In this document: piece after piece, positions 44,777 to 57,264 of the stretch
Position numbering within the stretch: position 1 is the stretch's first letter
Layout: each line of letters starts with the position of its first letter
Assembly: GCF_032362555.1 (NCBI RefSeq)
Contig: NC_083513.1
Coordinates: 8,928,001 to 8,992,000 of the forward strand
Length of the DNA stretch: 64,000 bases
Direction of reading: 5' to 3'
From: Amyelois transitella
Taxonomy: Eukaryota > Arthropoda > Insecta > Lepidoptera > Pyralidae
Program-made: the position numbers and the translations under genes
Notes under the pieces: generated by a model
What the model was told of the DNA's origin: nothing
The model's input: the letters and a program-made list of their open reading frames with translations, nothing else
Databases searched by the model: none

Positions 44777-45588
44777 ATGGCTCTGACAGATTTGTAAGAG
44801 ATAAAGACGTGATTATATGTATAAATTTAATTTTCAAAGAATAGGAATACATAACGTGCTAGTAGAAGACAAAATAAGAATATATGTATTTTCTATTACT
44901 CTATATACAACACACTGGTGTTCAAACTCTTCTTACCTATCAATAAGATGAAGATAGCATGAACTTGCACGGCCCGATAAAAACTAGCACATAAATAGCA
45001 ACGGAACAAAGGGAAAAGGGGTCATATAGGGAACATACAAAATTGTTTTTGTTCCGCCCGCAAACATTTCTTATTTTATACAAGTTGTTGGCGCGGAGTC
45101 TTGGCATCGAGTGAAAGAATACGCTCATATGTGGCGATAAGTTTGGGAACTGTCAGAATTTGGAATGAAATGAATTTATCATTATTCTACTGACGTTTGT
45201 TCTTTTTGGAAAGGTTCTGGGTTCCTAGGCTAGCTTTCAACAGCATCCCAGCCCCTGAAGAAGGTACAATACCAAATTTCAATCGTCTCTGGATCCAGCG
45301 GTTTGAGCTATGAGTTGATATATCAGTCGGTCAATGTCTTCTTTTATATTTTAGATTTGAGACCGTGTGACCCCAATCTGCTTAGTGGTGAAATAATAGT
45401 AATTACATGACTCCACCAATCCAGGAGTTTGTCATATTAAGAAGTGTAAGTCTTGTAGTGACTATACATGAATAGTAGCGTTTATTCGTTATTTATATTT
45501 ATCCAAAGGCACCATTTCTTTTAGAATCCAACCGGAACCGCTTCTGATTTTACACGTAGCTCCGAATAAGCGTCCCGAGTATCGGATA

Positions 45589-45596
45589 TGACGTCA
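45589..45596. promoter_or_regulatory. CRE-like palindrome in duplication copy 1
   Basis: TGACGTCA, followed by TTTCCTGACGTGCG. Retained in copy 2. Could bind CREB/ATF-type factors, but no nearby gene start is evident. Confidence 0.35.
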
Positions 45597-45739
45597 TTTC
45601 CTGACGTGCGTATATGTTTTACTTCCAAGAAACATCAAGTGGAATAAATATTCTTAAGATTTCTTCAGAAAGACATGAAAAAGCTAATTTGAATGACAGA
45701 ATCACGCTTCTTTTTAGGAAGAGACTACAATTTTGTACT

Positions 45740-45895
45740 TGCCATGACCTTTTTTCATGCAAGCTCGTCGATTTAAGGTATTCTTGGTCAGACAATTTGC
45801 CAGAACATCCTCAGCTTGATCAAGGTATTGTTGCACGTCTGTCCATTTTAACATTCCCATTTACACTACCCTCATATACATGTATATACAATTAA
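45740..45895 (-). mobile_element. LINE-like 3'-tail related fragment inside duplication copy 1
   Basis: CATGCAAGCTCGTCGATTTA, AGGTATTCTTGG, GCCAGAACATCCTCAGCTTG and ATCAAGGTATTG match the reverse of the LINE-like repeat upstream of its tail. The same piece lies at 48977-49132 in copy 2. The 93-residue open frame here is therefore not a gene. Confidence 0.6.
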
Positions 45896-46304
45896 ACGTA
45901 TATTCTTCTAGTGAGTAGTATAATAAGAAAAATACATTATGCTGAAGTAACGCAGGCTATTATTTTCAATTTCTACGTGTATAAAGAATAGTTAGTGATA
46001 CAAAAAATATTTTAACGGTTGCTTTTGTTACTAGGCATTATTTATTATTAAAAGAGTTTATAGTAAATATATTTCATTTATTGCGTTTTTGTGTTATTCT
46101 GAATTTGAAGAAGAAGAAGTTGCTTGAAAGTAATCTTTACAATAAAAGAATTTTTTTTTAGATTTTTTCATCATGGCCATTTAAATATTTAGCCATAATA
46201 CTTAAGAGTCCATGGTCTAATATGTTACAATTTTTTTCCAGAGCGACTATCGTCTGACACGCAGTGCAAAGAATTTTAATGGTTTTAATCTTTTTTAGTT
46301 CGAG

Positions 46305-46349
46305 TTTCAATGTACATAGGATAGGTTTCCAATCCTATGTACATTGAAA
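46305..46349. repeat. Perfect 18-bp hairpin, present in both duplication copies
   Basis: TTTCAATGTACATAGGAT and complement, 9-nt loop. The matching copy is at about 49541-49585, so it predates the duplication. Confidence 0.9.
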
Positions 46350-47729
46350 TCGTCTAAAGAAGTACGGTGAATCATAAGTCATGCTTCTTTTATGATAAAA
46401 AAACTGCCATCGAATAAAAAAACCTCTCGCATTTTCTACAAAAGAAATCAAGCGATTGATCTGAGCTAACAAAAGAATAATGATCGAAATAAAACGTGTG
46501 CCTTAAATAACAATTGTCAAAGAAACACCGTTCAGTTGAAAATAAGTCGGTCTTACCATTCTTTCAATTTTTGCACAAAGCACAATTTGTACGAGCTAAA
46601 TAAATGTCCATTCTTTGTGTAATCAAATACTCTTTTTCATTTCTTATTAGAGAGGTGTTTAAATATTCAGAGGGTTGTTCTAAGCTTTTTGTGGTATTAA
46701 AAAGCGAATTTAGTTACATTCAGTGTAAGTATCTGTAAAACAAAAATAGGTCCGAGATATACATTTCTATTGTATTGTCAAATAATTTCAATTACATAAA
46801 AGCGTTATTAATATTTGATTTTGTCTATGAAAGATATACATAGTTGTAGAGGTAATTTGTCGTTTTGAATTTTGTTGGTACAGTATAAACTACTGCCCTG
46901 ATTTCGATGCAATTACCAGCTAAAACTGGGTAAGTGTGACAGAGGCTTTTTTTCTTTACTAAAAATTGTCACGAAATCGAAACTCCGGGCAAAATTCTAG
47001 TGCGCTATAAAACAAACTTGCGACTTACCGTCTCACCCGAAATTTACAACCGAGTAACTTTAGAACGGCTCACACAAACTATGGGTCCTTCCGACCCCAT
47101 TGCATAAAAAATTCAGCAGCCCCATGAATATAAACGTGTACAGTCACCTATAAAATGAGTGGCCGGGCCGAAGCTTTAACGAGTTTGACTTTGGAATGGA
47201 CGGCTACGATTCTTTTTGTCATTTTCTCATTTTCATTACTATCTAAAAAGAAGTGTAAATTTTCAAGATAATGTACGGCTTCAACATAGTTTTTAGTGGA
47301 TTTAATTTTTGACAACTTAATGTAGACTCAGATGATAATGCAGATATAACGCCATATATGTACCATATTACATGAGACGCGATTAAGAGTCTTGAACAGT
47401 AAAATCCGAATGATATGTTAATTCTGATTCATCTTGTACAGACTAAGTGGCATAGTGATTTCGACGGTGATTATTTACGTGATAAACTTTAAGTAGTTTA
47501 AGTAAAATAAATAAATATAAATGGCAAAAATAACACATTCTTATGTTTATTTATTTACAATCCCGACCAATATTATAAATGCGAAAGTGAGTTTATTTGT
47601 TTGTTTCTTTGTTACCTATTCACGAGTTATTTACTGAATTATTTTCGAAAAACTTACTACTTACGTATTCTTTGGTAGATGGCGCTAAATTCGATGCTCG
47701 CTACGTCTTTGGATCTTATATTCTAAACA

Positions 47730-47905
47730 TGTTACAATACAAATACAAATTATCTTTATTGCCCATAAAAAAAAAATACAAACGTAGTAAAAACATACAT
47801 TATGAACATGTTGAGCAAAGGCGGACTTATCGCTAAGCAATCTCTTCCAGCCAACCTTTGGGTAGTGAAAGGTAAAATCCTCGAACCGGGTGGGCAATGT
47901 TGTAC
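47730..47905 (-). mobile_element. LINE 3'-end fragment (second LINE family) in copy 2 only
   Basis: ATCTTTATTGCCCATAAAAA, GGCGGACTTATCGCTAAGCA, ATCTCTTCCAGCCAACCTTT and GGGTAG. The TTATCGCTAA and CTCTTCCAG.CAACCTTTGGG blocks recur at 54390-54480 and 59675-59745; related decayed pieces lie at 5085-5165 and 40875-40975. Resembles the 3' end of jockey/CR1-like LINEs of Lepidoptera. Confidence 0.65.
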
Positions 47906-48825
47906 ATGCAAGTGGCAATTCATTAATTTAATCACGTCTATATCCCTTGCGAGATAGACAGAGCGAGCAATCTTGAAAGGCCCCGTTTAGCCGTTTAGCC
48001 TAATAATAGAATTGAGATTCAAAGCCTATCGTTCTGATTGCTTCGTAAGGGATAAAGACGTGATTATATATATGCATTTAATTTTCAAAGAATATACAGA
48101 AGACAAAATAAGAATATATTTTCTATTACTCTATATACAACACAATGGTGTTCAAACTCTTCTTACCTATCAATAAGATGAAGATAGCATAAACTTGCAC
48201 GGCCCGATAAAAACTAGCACATAAATAGCAACGGAACAAAGGGAAAAGGGGTCATATAGGGAACATACAAAATTGTTTTTGTTCCGCCCGCAAACATTTC
48301 TTATTTTATACAAGTTGTTGGCGCGGAGTCTTGGCATCGAGTGAAAGAATACACTCATATGTGGCGATAAGTTTGGGAACTGTCTGAATTTGGAATGAAA
48401 TGAATTTATCATTATTCTACTGACGTTTGTTCTTTTTGGAGAGGAGTTTCTGGGTTCCTAGGCTAGCTTATAACAGCATCCCAGCCCATGAAGAAGGTAC
48501 AATAAAAAATTCCAATCGTCTTTGGATCCAGCTGTGAGTCGATATATCAGTCGGTCAATATCTTCTTTTATATATTTAGATTTAAGACCGTGTGACCCCA
48601 ATCTGCTTAGTGGTGAAATAATAGTAATTACATGACTCCACCAATCCAGGAGTTTGTCATATTAAGAAGTGTAAGTCTTGTAGTGACTATACATGAGTAG
48701 TAGCGTTTATTCGTTATTTATATTTATCCAAAGGCACCATTTCTAGATTCCTTCCTTTTAGAATCCAATCGGAACCGCTTCTGATTTTACACGTAGCTCC
48801 AAATAAGCGTCCCGAGTATCGGATA

Positions 48826-48833
48826 TGACGTCA
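48826..48833. promoter_or_regulatory. CRE-like palindrome in duplication copy 2
   Basis: TGACGTCA, identical context to the site in copy 1. Confidence 0.35.
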
Positions 48834-51186
48834 TTTCCTGACGTGCGTATATGTTTTACTTCCAAGAAACATCAAGTGGAATAAATATTCTTAAGATTTC
48901 TTCAGAAAGACATGAAAATGCTAATTTGAATGACAGAATCACGCTTCTTTTTATGAAGAGACTACAATTTTTTACTTGCCATGACCTTTTTTCATGCAAG
49001 CTCGTCGATTTAAGGTATTCTTGGTCGGACAATTTGCCAGAACATCCTCAGCTTGATCAAGGTATTGTTGCACGTCTGTCCATTTTAACATTCCCATTTA
49101 CACTACCCTCATATATATGTATATACAATTAAACGTATATTCTTCTAGTGAGTAGTATAATAAGAAAAATACATTATGCTGAAGTAACGCAGGCTATTAT
49201 TTTCAATTTCTACGTGTATAAAGAATAGTTAGTGATACAAAAAATATTTTAACGGTTGCTTTTGTTACTAGGCATTATTTATTATTAAAAGAGTTTATAG
49301 TAATTATATTTCATTTATTGCGTTTTTGTGTTATTCTGAATTTGAAGAAGAAGAAGTTGCTTGAAAGTAATCTTTACAATAAAAGAATTTTTTTTTAGAT
49401 TTTTTCATCATGGCCATTTAAATATTTAGCATAATACTTAAGAGTCCATGGTCTAATATGTTACAATTTTTTTCCAGAGCGACTATCGTCTGACACGCAG
49501 TGCAAAGAATTTTAATGGTTTTAATCTTTTTTAGTTCGAGTTTCAATGTACATAGGATAGGTTTCCAATCCTATGTACATTGAAATCGTCTAAAGAAGTA
49601 CGGTGAATCATAAGTCATGCTTCTTTTATGATAAAAAAACTGCCATCGAATAAAAAAACCTCTCGCATTTTCTACAAAAGAAATCAAGCGATTGATCTGA
49701 GCTAACAAAAGAATAATGATCGAAATAAAACGTGTGCCTTAAATAACAATTGTCAAAGAAACACCGTTCAGTTGAAAATAAGTCGGTCTTACCATTCTTT
49801 CAATTTTTGCACAAAGCACAATTTGTACGAGCTAAATAAATGTCCATTCTTTGTGTAATCAAATACTCTTTTTCATTTCTTATTAGAGAGGTGTTTAAAT
49901 ATTCAGAGGGTTGTTCTAAGCTTTTTGTGGTATTAAAAAGCGAATTTAGTTACATTCAGTGTAAGTATCTGTAAAACAAAAATAGGTCCGAGATATACAT
50001 TTCTATTGTATTGTCAAATAATTTCAATTACATAAAAGCGTTATTAATATTTGATTTTGTCTATGAAAGATATACATAGTTGTAGAGGTAATTTGTCGTT
50101 TTGAATTTTGTTGGTACAGTATAAACTACTGCCCTGATTTCGATGCAATTACCAGCTAAAACTGGGTAAGTGTGACAGAGGCTTTTTTTCTTTACTAAAA
50201 ATTGTCACGAAATCGAAACTCCGGGCAAAATTCTAGTGCGCTATAAAACAAACTTGCGACTTACCGTCTCACCCGAAATTTACAACCGAGTAACTTTAGA
50301 ACGGCTCACACAAACTATGGGTCCTTCCGACCCCATTGCATAAAAAATTCAGCAGCCCCATGAATATAAACGTGTACAGTCACCTATAAAATGAGTGGCC
50401 GGGCCGAAGCTTTAACGAGTTTGACTTTGGAATGGACGGCTACGATTCTTTTTGTCATTTTCTCATTTTCATTACTATCTAAAAAGAAGTGTAAATTTTC
50501 AAGATAATGTACGGCTTCAACATAGTTTTTAGTGGATTTAATTTTTGACAACTTAATGTAGACTCAGATGATAATGCAGATATAACGCCATATATGTACC
50601 ATATTACATGAGACGCGATTAAGAGTCTTGAACAGTAAAATCCGAATGATATGTTAATTCTGATTCATCTTGTACAGACTAAGTGACATAGTGATTTCGA
50701 CGGTGATTATTTACGTGATAAACTTTAAGTAGTTTAAGTAAAATAAATAAATATAAATGGCAAAAATAACACAGATAACTTAGCCCCGAAATAAGTTCAA
50801 GACTTGTGCTATGCGATATAATGCAAAGGTACATAATTTTATTTAAAAAATTACTTTACGATAAGCTTCCAGGACCCAAAGAGAAAAAGTTAATTAACTA
50901 TCAATTAGATATGTGTTCGGATTACAAGTTTTGACGTATCTTTTATTGATGTTGTACAAACATCACAATGAAGAAACTCTTCTATACATTTCACCATACT
51001 TCTAAATCTACTTGATGATAACCATGATCGTAAGCTATAGTCGTAAGAACTTAGGAATCACCTCAGGCGACGCAAGGGCTATTGGTTGGAGACATACTAT
51101 CTCGATTATCGGTTTATTGCACTTCTGTTTCCCCCATTCTTTAGACAATCTATTTTATTTTCAGATTTAAGAATCTAAAAATACAT

Positions 51187-51418
51187 ACCAATTACATATA
51201 ATCAGGTTTATATCCCATGCAGAGTAGATAGAGCCAACAGTCTCTAAAAGACCAATTTGGCTTAATGATAGAATTGATATTCAAATTTTAGGTGACAGGG
51301 GTTGCTAGTCCATCGCTTAAATGAAGAATCCCAAGTTTATAAACCGATCCCTTAGTCGCCTTTTACGACATCCATGGGAAAGTGATTGAGTGGTCCTCTG
51401 GTCCTACCACACGGCACA
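51187..51418 (-). mobile_element. SINE-like repeat, near full length
   Basis: ATTACATATAATCAGGTTTA to TCCTACCACACGGCAC; small deletions at the head. Confidence 0.85.
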
Positions 51419-51504
51419 AAAACTACAATATGGAATTTCGGTATAAGAACAAAAGTGAAAAGTTACTTCTCTGTACACTGAGACCACATCATTCAACCTG
51501 CGAC

Positions 51505-51600
51505 GATCCTTGCATAATTCTTTCGCTTCATCCGTATGAATAGGTATTTTAACTTCATACATCGGTTCAGGATACTCTTTCTCAATTTTTTGTTAGGATT
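51505..51600 (-). mobile_element. LINE-like 3'-tail repeat fragment
   Basis: GATCCTTGCATAATTCTTTC, GCTTCATCCGTATGAATAGG and GGTTCAGGATACTC match the complement of the MKRVMNVDEAKEVC region. Confidence 0.6.
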
Positions 51601-51648
51601 TCTTGATGGATCTAAATCTAAATTCAAACTCAAAATTCCTATAAACTT

Positions 51649-51864
51649 AATCATGCATGATGTTAATTTCGGTTACCTATAGCAAAAAGGTTTTTTCATC
51701 TTTTTAAGTGAACGCTTTTGATAAAACATTTTTAAAGATATCAAATTTGCTTGCAGTTTTGCTAGATATCTATTTCTTAGCGAAATTTTATCAAAAAAGG
51801 TCACTTAAAAGGATGAAAAAAACCTTTTTAGTATAGGTAACCGCAATAAACACCATGCATGATT
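51649..51864. mobile_element. Foldback MITE with ~80-bp inverted arms
   Basis: Left arm from ATCATGCATGATGTTAAT through GGTTACCTATAGCAAAAAGG to CGCTTTTGATAAAA; right arm is its complement with scattered changes and ends CACCATGCATGATT. A ~60-bp centre separates them. No coding capacity. Confidence 0.85.
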
Positions 51865-52742
51865 GAGCAAGAAAGTCCTTAAAATAAAACCTTTGAGTAT
51901 CATTCTAGGCGTGAAACGAAAGGTTGTAAACCTTTTTCAAAGGATTAAAATATGTATGGCGAAAGGGCAGATCGTAAAATATAAAGGTAGGGTACGCTTT
52001 CAACAGTAATTTAATTCATTATTCATTTATTACTTCTTTACAGTTTAAAAATAACCAATTGTTTATAGTACTATCATGTTTTGAATTTATAATAAAGAGA
52101 TCTTAATTTATTCATTAGATATTAAGCGAAAGTCTTTAGATCATCAAAGAATGCCTTAAACGAAGAATCTTAAGTTTGTTAGTCTTTTTCTTGATTAGTT
52201 TTTGGATTATGTTAACATTCATATTACGGATATTAAACAATTTAGTGTTTTTGAAGCTTAGTGAATTGTTGTTACGTACGGTTTTATAATTTGTCAATAT
52301 GTAATAACATTTTAAACTATTATGTTTCCGCTATTATTGTTCTAAGAGTAACTAATTTAATAATAAAACGTACATTCTCAATATTAATAAAAACCCAAAA
52401 TCCAAGCCGGTCAGAAAAAAAATCAATATGTCCTCTAAATGGGGATCGAAAGGAATATGTAAATATACATACATTTTTATCAATTTCTCGTTTCGTTTTG
52501 CAAAATTCCAATTTATGTGACTAAAAACACATGGGGCGAATTCATACCGTATATTCCGGTGACAATGTATACGGGAGCAAGGGAAAAATACTCGTACGTC
52601 ATCCAATCGTGACATGACAAAGTAACTTGACGTGAAAAGGAACGCGTAGGAATATTGGTAGGTATGTACGTGTATTTTTACCGGGTATTTTTTATTTGGA
52701 AGAATTCCGACTGGTATCTTTTGGCAACCGTTTTGATATTTG

Positions 52743-52920
52743 TAACATACATACATATAATCAAGTCTATATCCCTTGTAACAGTATTGAATAGACTTAA
52801 AGCCCACGTTCAGCTCTGTGGCGATGATGGAACTGAGATTCAAATAGTGAGAGGTTGTACGTAGTCTACAAGTCATCGTCAAGTCCAAAATTTTTTACCC
52901 TTTCCCTAAGTCGCCTAAGA
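52743..52920 (-). mobile_element. SINE-like repeat, decayed
   Basis: CATACATACATATAATCAAG tail, CCCACGTTCAGCTCTGTGGC and AAATAGTGAGAGGTTG. Confidence 0.75.
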
Positions 52921-54389
52921 TAACTTTTAAGACTGTTGACTATTCATTAATAAATGTTTTACAATGAAAACAAGACGAACAAGTTTGTACGCCCGTGACG
53001 TGACGCCATCTTAAGGTGACGTCACCTAGTGATGTGACACTCTCATAATAGCATGCATAATAGTGATAAGACATTCACATAACAGGGACATTACTGAAAA
53101 AAATTTAAAACAAAATAGCATATTTTTATATTGTTTGAGATACAATAGATTTGGATGAAACGATTTTTGTTGTACAGCTATTGAATATAAGGGATACAAT
53201 TAATTCATTCTTGGTAATTAGACAACTTGATGAAATTACTTCAAGTAGACTAGCACAAATAAAAAAGGAGTTTCATTTGTTTTATATAAAAACAAAAACT
53301 CTTCCACGCATATAAATTGCAGGCAACAGATAGTAATAACTAAAATAATGAGTCAACATTTGTCCGCTTTGAAAAAGATATTAGGGCGTGGGCGAATATT
53401 TATTTAATTTTTATTTCAGAACTTTTGACATTTTTTTATGTTGCCGCCATTTTTTTACTGATTCCATCCTACGTTTCATCGTTACGAGTTACTTTATAGA
53501 TTATTTCCACCGATGGGCTGGCAACAAACATGTAGGTAGCTCTTTGAATCTCAATTTCATCATTAAGTTCCATCCTTGTTATTTTTCACAAAATATTTTG
53601 GGTGAAAAAAAAGCATCCTCGACCCTTGCTATCGCGTTTAATTAAAAAAGATATCAGAAATCTTAACCCAAACAGAATTTTAAGTAGGCAAAAAAATGAA
53701 GCCCTTTTCAGATACAAACCGGCTCTCTCTAGGAACAATGGCACTTAATTAATTTTCTTTTAAGTTAACATGAAAGAGGGAGGAACGAGACAGATAAAAT
53801 AGGATTAAATAAGACTTAAATGTATTAATAGACTAAGAGACTACTGGTTCTAAGATATATTAAAAAAAAAACAAGGAGCTTTATATTCGACCATTATATT
53901 TATCATGATACAATTTATCATGATATTTTATAAAAAGTTTAAGCAGAAATCAAAAATCTATATTCAGGATGACTTGCCATAAAGAGCTGACTTGACTTAA
54001 TGTTTAGAATTTTCAAGCATACCAAGTAACCTTGAGAGAACTAAAAATCATTTACGTCAAACAAATGTTAAGCAATTGTTTCCTTACAATAAATACCAAA
54101 CAGATGAGGCAGCAAATGTTAGAGATTCGCCACGTCTTACTATACACAAGCCTGATGACTTGGAGAAAGATGTCAGGCTATGCCGCCTCCGCTAGGTCCA
54201 GGTAGATTTTGTGAATTTCTGTTCCCGTAGAAATTTCAGTTAATCTAATCTAAAAATGCCAGCTTCTTGGTCTTTGGGTACTCTTAACTTTACCATACGC
54301 CAGAACGTCACTGATTTAATATAGGTCTGAAACTTAATTTATAGATAGAAAGATAAAACGCTTATTTGCACCATAAGAGTAAAACATAC

Positions 54390-54480
54390 AAAACGGAGAT
54401 GGTACAAAGGCGTACTTATCGCTAATGCAATCTCTTCCAGTCAACCTTTGGGTGGAAGGAAACCAAACAGGAGATTGGCG
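54390..54480 (-). mobile_element. LINE 3'-end fragment, same family as in 47.8 kb
   Basis: GGTACAAAGGCGTACTTATC, GCTAATGCAATCTCTTCCAG and CAACCTTTGGGTGG. Confidence 0.65.
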
Positions 54481-54549
54481 TAGGCGCAGAGCAAGAAAAA
54501 TAGTTGTTTAAACATAATAAAATGCACACAGAATATATACATCTATATA

Positions 54550-54764
54550 TAATATATATAAATACACAAAAATACCCATAAATACCGATAAATAGGTACA
54601 TATTAATATCATATACTTAGGATAGAGTAGAAATATAATAGAGAAATTGATCATAAAATATAATACATATAAATACATACAAATACACAAAAATACGCAT
54701 AAATACAGAAAAATACATATATTTAAGATAGAGTAGAAAGATAATAGAGAAATTGATCATAAAG
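54550..54764 (+). repeat. Tandem ~110-bp AT-rich repeat
   Basis: Two units, each with AATACACAAAAATAC, CATAAATAC and GATAGAGTAGAAA.ATAATAG then AGAAATTGATCATAAA. Confidence 0.8.
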
Positions 54765-55581
54765 TATTAGGATGACTATTAATTTTCCTAGCTTATTTCC
54801 AAATATTCTCAAGTTATCAGTTTGTACGAGTATCATAGAGTGACAATGTAAATATTGTTATTTCAAAGTTTCCAACTTTTATACGCTGCTGTAAGGAATC
54901 AAGAATTTACGTTCGAAATACTGAAATGTACAAGTTTTATTGCACTGTTTTAGTTATGTCCCAGTCAACTTGTGATTTGTTGTTTGAAAGTTTGTACGAG
55001 TGTATTTTATGCTTGCATGGAACAGATTTGGATGGAATTCATGGTAACTTTATTAACATTTTACATTTACGGTCTTCTTCTTCCAAATATGAATTTAAAA
55101 TATATGTACCTACATTTTATTAACCTAGTCTAAAATCTTTTATAGGTGACGCTAAATTCAAAGCTTCGGGTTAAAGATAGTATGTTCTTGCAGTAGTAGG
55201 TGATCCCTCTAATAACGCCAAGGAGATTAAACGGGAGCCACCCCATGAGACTATCTTTCCTGACTTTCGCACTTTTTTACCGCAGACTGGCATAAGGATA
55301 GAAGTACCCTTGCACCCAAGAGGAGGACTAAAGGGGGAAGAGTCAGTACAAGGAAGACAGATTTAATTGTATTAGAACCCAAATATTTAAATGACATTGA
55401 ACTCTCGTCTGAATTTTAGCCTATTTATCAAAAATTAATGGATTTCGAGTTCATTATTACCTTGGACACAATCAATCATACTTTGAGTGTTGACAGTTGA
55501 ATTAAATTTGTATAAATTAAGTACTAGACTTTAATATTCAACGCTAGTTATAAAATTATCAATTTATATTTATGGTTATTA

Positions 55582-55830
55582 AGGTGCTGTATGGTGTGCG
55601 GCATCAATACAAAAAAGAATAGGACCACTCCATCTCTTTCCCATGGATGTCGAAAAAGCTGCTAAGGGATAGGCGTAATAACTTAGGGTTCTTTTTTTAG
55701 GCGAGGCTAGCAACCTGTCACTATTTGAATCTCAAACTAAACAGCTATCAGTCTTTTCAAGACTGTTGGCTCTGTCTACCTCGCAAGGGCTATAGACGTG
55801 AATAGCCCTACATATTGATGTATGTATGTA
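55582..55830 (+). mobile_element. SINE-like repeat, near full length
   Basis: GTGCTGTATGGTGTGCGGCA to TGTATGTATGTAT, with AATAGCCCTACATATTGA inserted before the tail. Confidence 0.87.
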
Positions 55831-55882
55831 TAAAACTATATATTTACTTTTATTTGTTAATATTACTACTATACTACTGTTT

Positions 55883-55921
55883 AATATTAGCTTTACACTG
55901 AATAGTGGTAAAGCTAATATT
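55883..55921. repeat. Perfect 14-bp hairpin
   Basis: AATATTAGCTTTAC and complement with an 11-nt loop. Confidence 0.85.
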
Positions 55922-56429
55922 TTATCTTGTATAATTGATATTAGTGGTTTCTTAATCAAAGACGAATCGATGTAAACATTTTAAAACATTTTAAAATCTG
56001 CAGTTAAATTGGATCAGGTCAAAATACCTTTAGTTGTACCTGAAAGAAATTATCTTGTATTAAAATAATGAAGGCTAGTGAATATTATAATCTTACCGCA
56101 TGCTGACCTCATTTCAAGCGGTGACATTAAATACATTTAAGCGTCAGCAAATTGAATTAACCACGGGGTCACAACGATAAAATTAACGCAATATTAAAGT
56201 AACTATATGTACTGTATAGAGCAATATGCTCTACCTACTAATGAGAGTTAATGAAAAAACAAAAAACAAAAGAAACGTCTGCGCTGGTGACGTCACTAAG
56301 GCAATGTATATAATGTTAAGAAAAAATGCTAAGCTATGCCTAATAATGCCAATACAAAATTTTGGCGGAATTTAGGATGATTGTTCAAGTAGAAGTTAAA
56401 ACTTTTAAAATGCAAATACAACCATTGAG

Positions 56430-56654
56430 CACATAGCTGAACGTGGCCTTTCAGTCTTTTCAAGACTGTTGGCTCTGTCTACCTCGTAAGGGATATTGAT
56501 GTAAGTATGTATGAAAAAAGTGCATGTATGTAAAATAAAAATAGTTAACAATAAATAAGTAGCCAAAGTCCCGCATACACAGGAAATATGTATAAATACG
56601 CAGTTCTATATCCCTTGCGGGGTTGGCAGAGCCAGCAGTCCCCAAAAAGGCCGA
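56430..56654. mobile_element. Two SINE-like 3' fragments facing each other
   Basis: Forward fragment 56430-56512 (AGCTGAACGTGGCCTTTCAG to TATG units) and reverse fragment 56597-56654 (TATATCCCTTGCGGGGTTGG). Confidence 0.75.
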
Positions 56655-57264
56655 AAGATATGAATCTTAAGAGAGCGTTTCAATTTAAAGATACCGAAGA
56701 TGCATCACCACAAAATCAGATTCCGTAATCCGATGGACATGAACGCAAATTGCTTTAAAAAACCCATACTGTTATACAAAAGGTCGCAATGTCAGTGAAA
56801 ATGAGAGCAAATATTTGTTGGTCCCGGAAACGCACTTTTCATTGATTAAACAAACATTACCAAGATATAGTAGACACTACAGACCTGCCAAATGAATCTT
56901 TGCCAAATCAGTTCACTGATTTGCTTTTGGAAATAAACAGTTTCAAAACTGCTTTAAGTCTAATGTAGTTACATACACGTTTGTACACAAGATGTCCAGT
57001 TCAATTTGCAGCAATCTTGACTTAGAATAAAATCGTTTGACTAGGTAGGTATATATTTATGTAAAATGTTATCAAAATCGGTCTAACTATTTATCAAAAT
57101 CCGTCCAGTTATTATGTAACTGAAATAAAATATTTGCATGCTAAAAACAGTTTAATGTGTGATACTGATGGCAAAATTAGTATTTACACATTTACATTAC
57201 ACAAAACAGACAATCACATTACACATATTAGTGAAAAACCTAAATCGCGCAAGTAAAGATTTCA

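Larger units (their letters stand above)
44398..47537 (+). repeat. Tandem duplication, copy 1 (~3.1 kb)
   Basis: Begins TTTACAATCCCGACCAATAT and ends AATGGCAAAAATAACACA. Copy 2 begins 10 bp later. From about 45900 to the end I count only about three differences from copy 2 in 1.6 kb. The left part differs more: this copy has GAGAAGGACATAGGATAC and CCCGTGGG-like repeat sequence absent from copy 2, and a 26-bp perfect hairpin at 44721-44776. No intact gene is recognised inside. Confidence 0.93.
47548..50773 (+). repeat. Tandem duplication, copy 2 (~3.2 kb)
   Basis: Direct repeat of copy 1. It carries about 170 bp extra at 47730-47905 (a LINE 3'-end fragment) and lacks a ~85-bp segment seen in copy 1. 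Further changes are few: single substitutions and a one-base deletion around 49431. Confidence 0.93.

Noticed and set aside
44940-45128. 62-residue minus-strand frame with a hydrophobic stretch, repeated at 48170-48412
   Set aside because: Kept only because the duplication is recent. A GTAAGA donor lies next to its stop, but no acceptor or coding partner is evident.
45614-45895. 93-residue open frame, also present at 48851-49132
   Set aside because: Its 3' two-thirds are the reverse of the LINE-like repeat, and the second copy is only the recent duplication, so its survival is no sign of selection.
52352-52888. 178-residue open frame on the minus strand
   Set aside because: It runs across a SINE-like copy (YRLDYMYVCYK is a translated repeat tail) and has no recognisable domain, splice signals or conservation that I can see.
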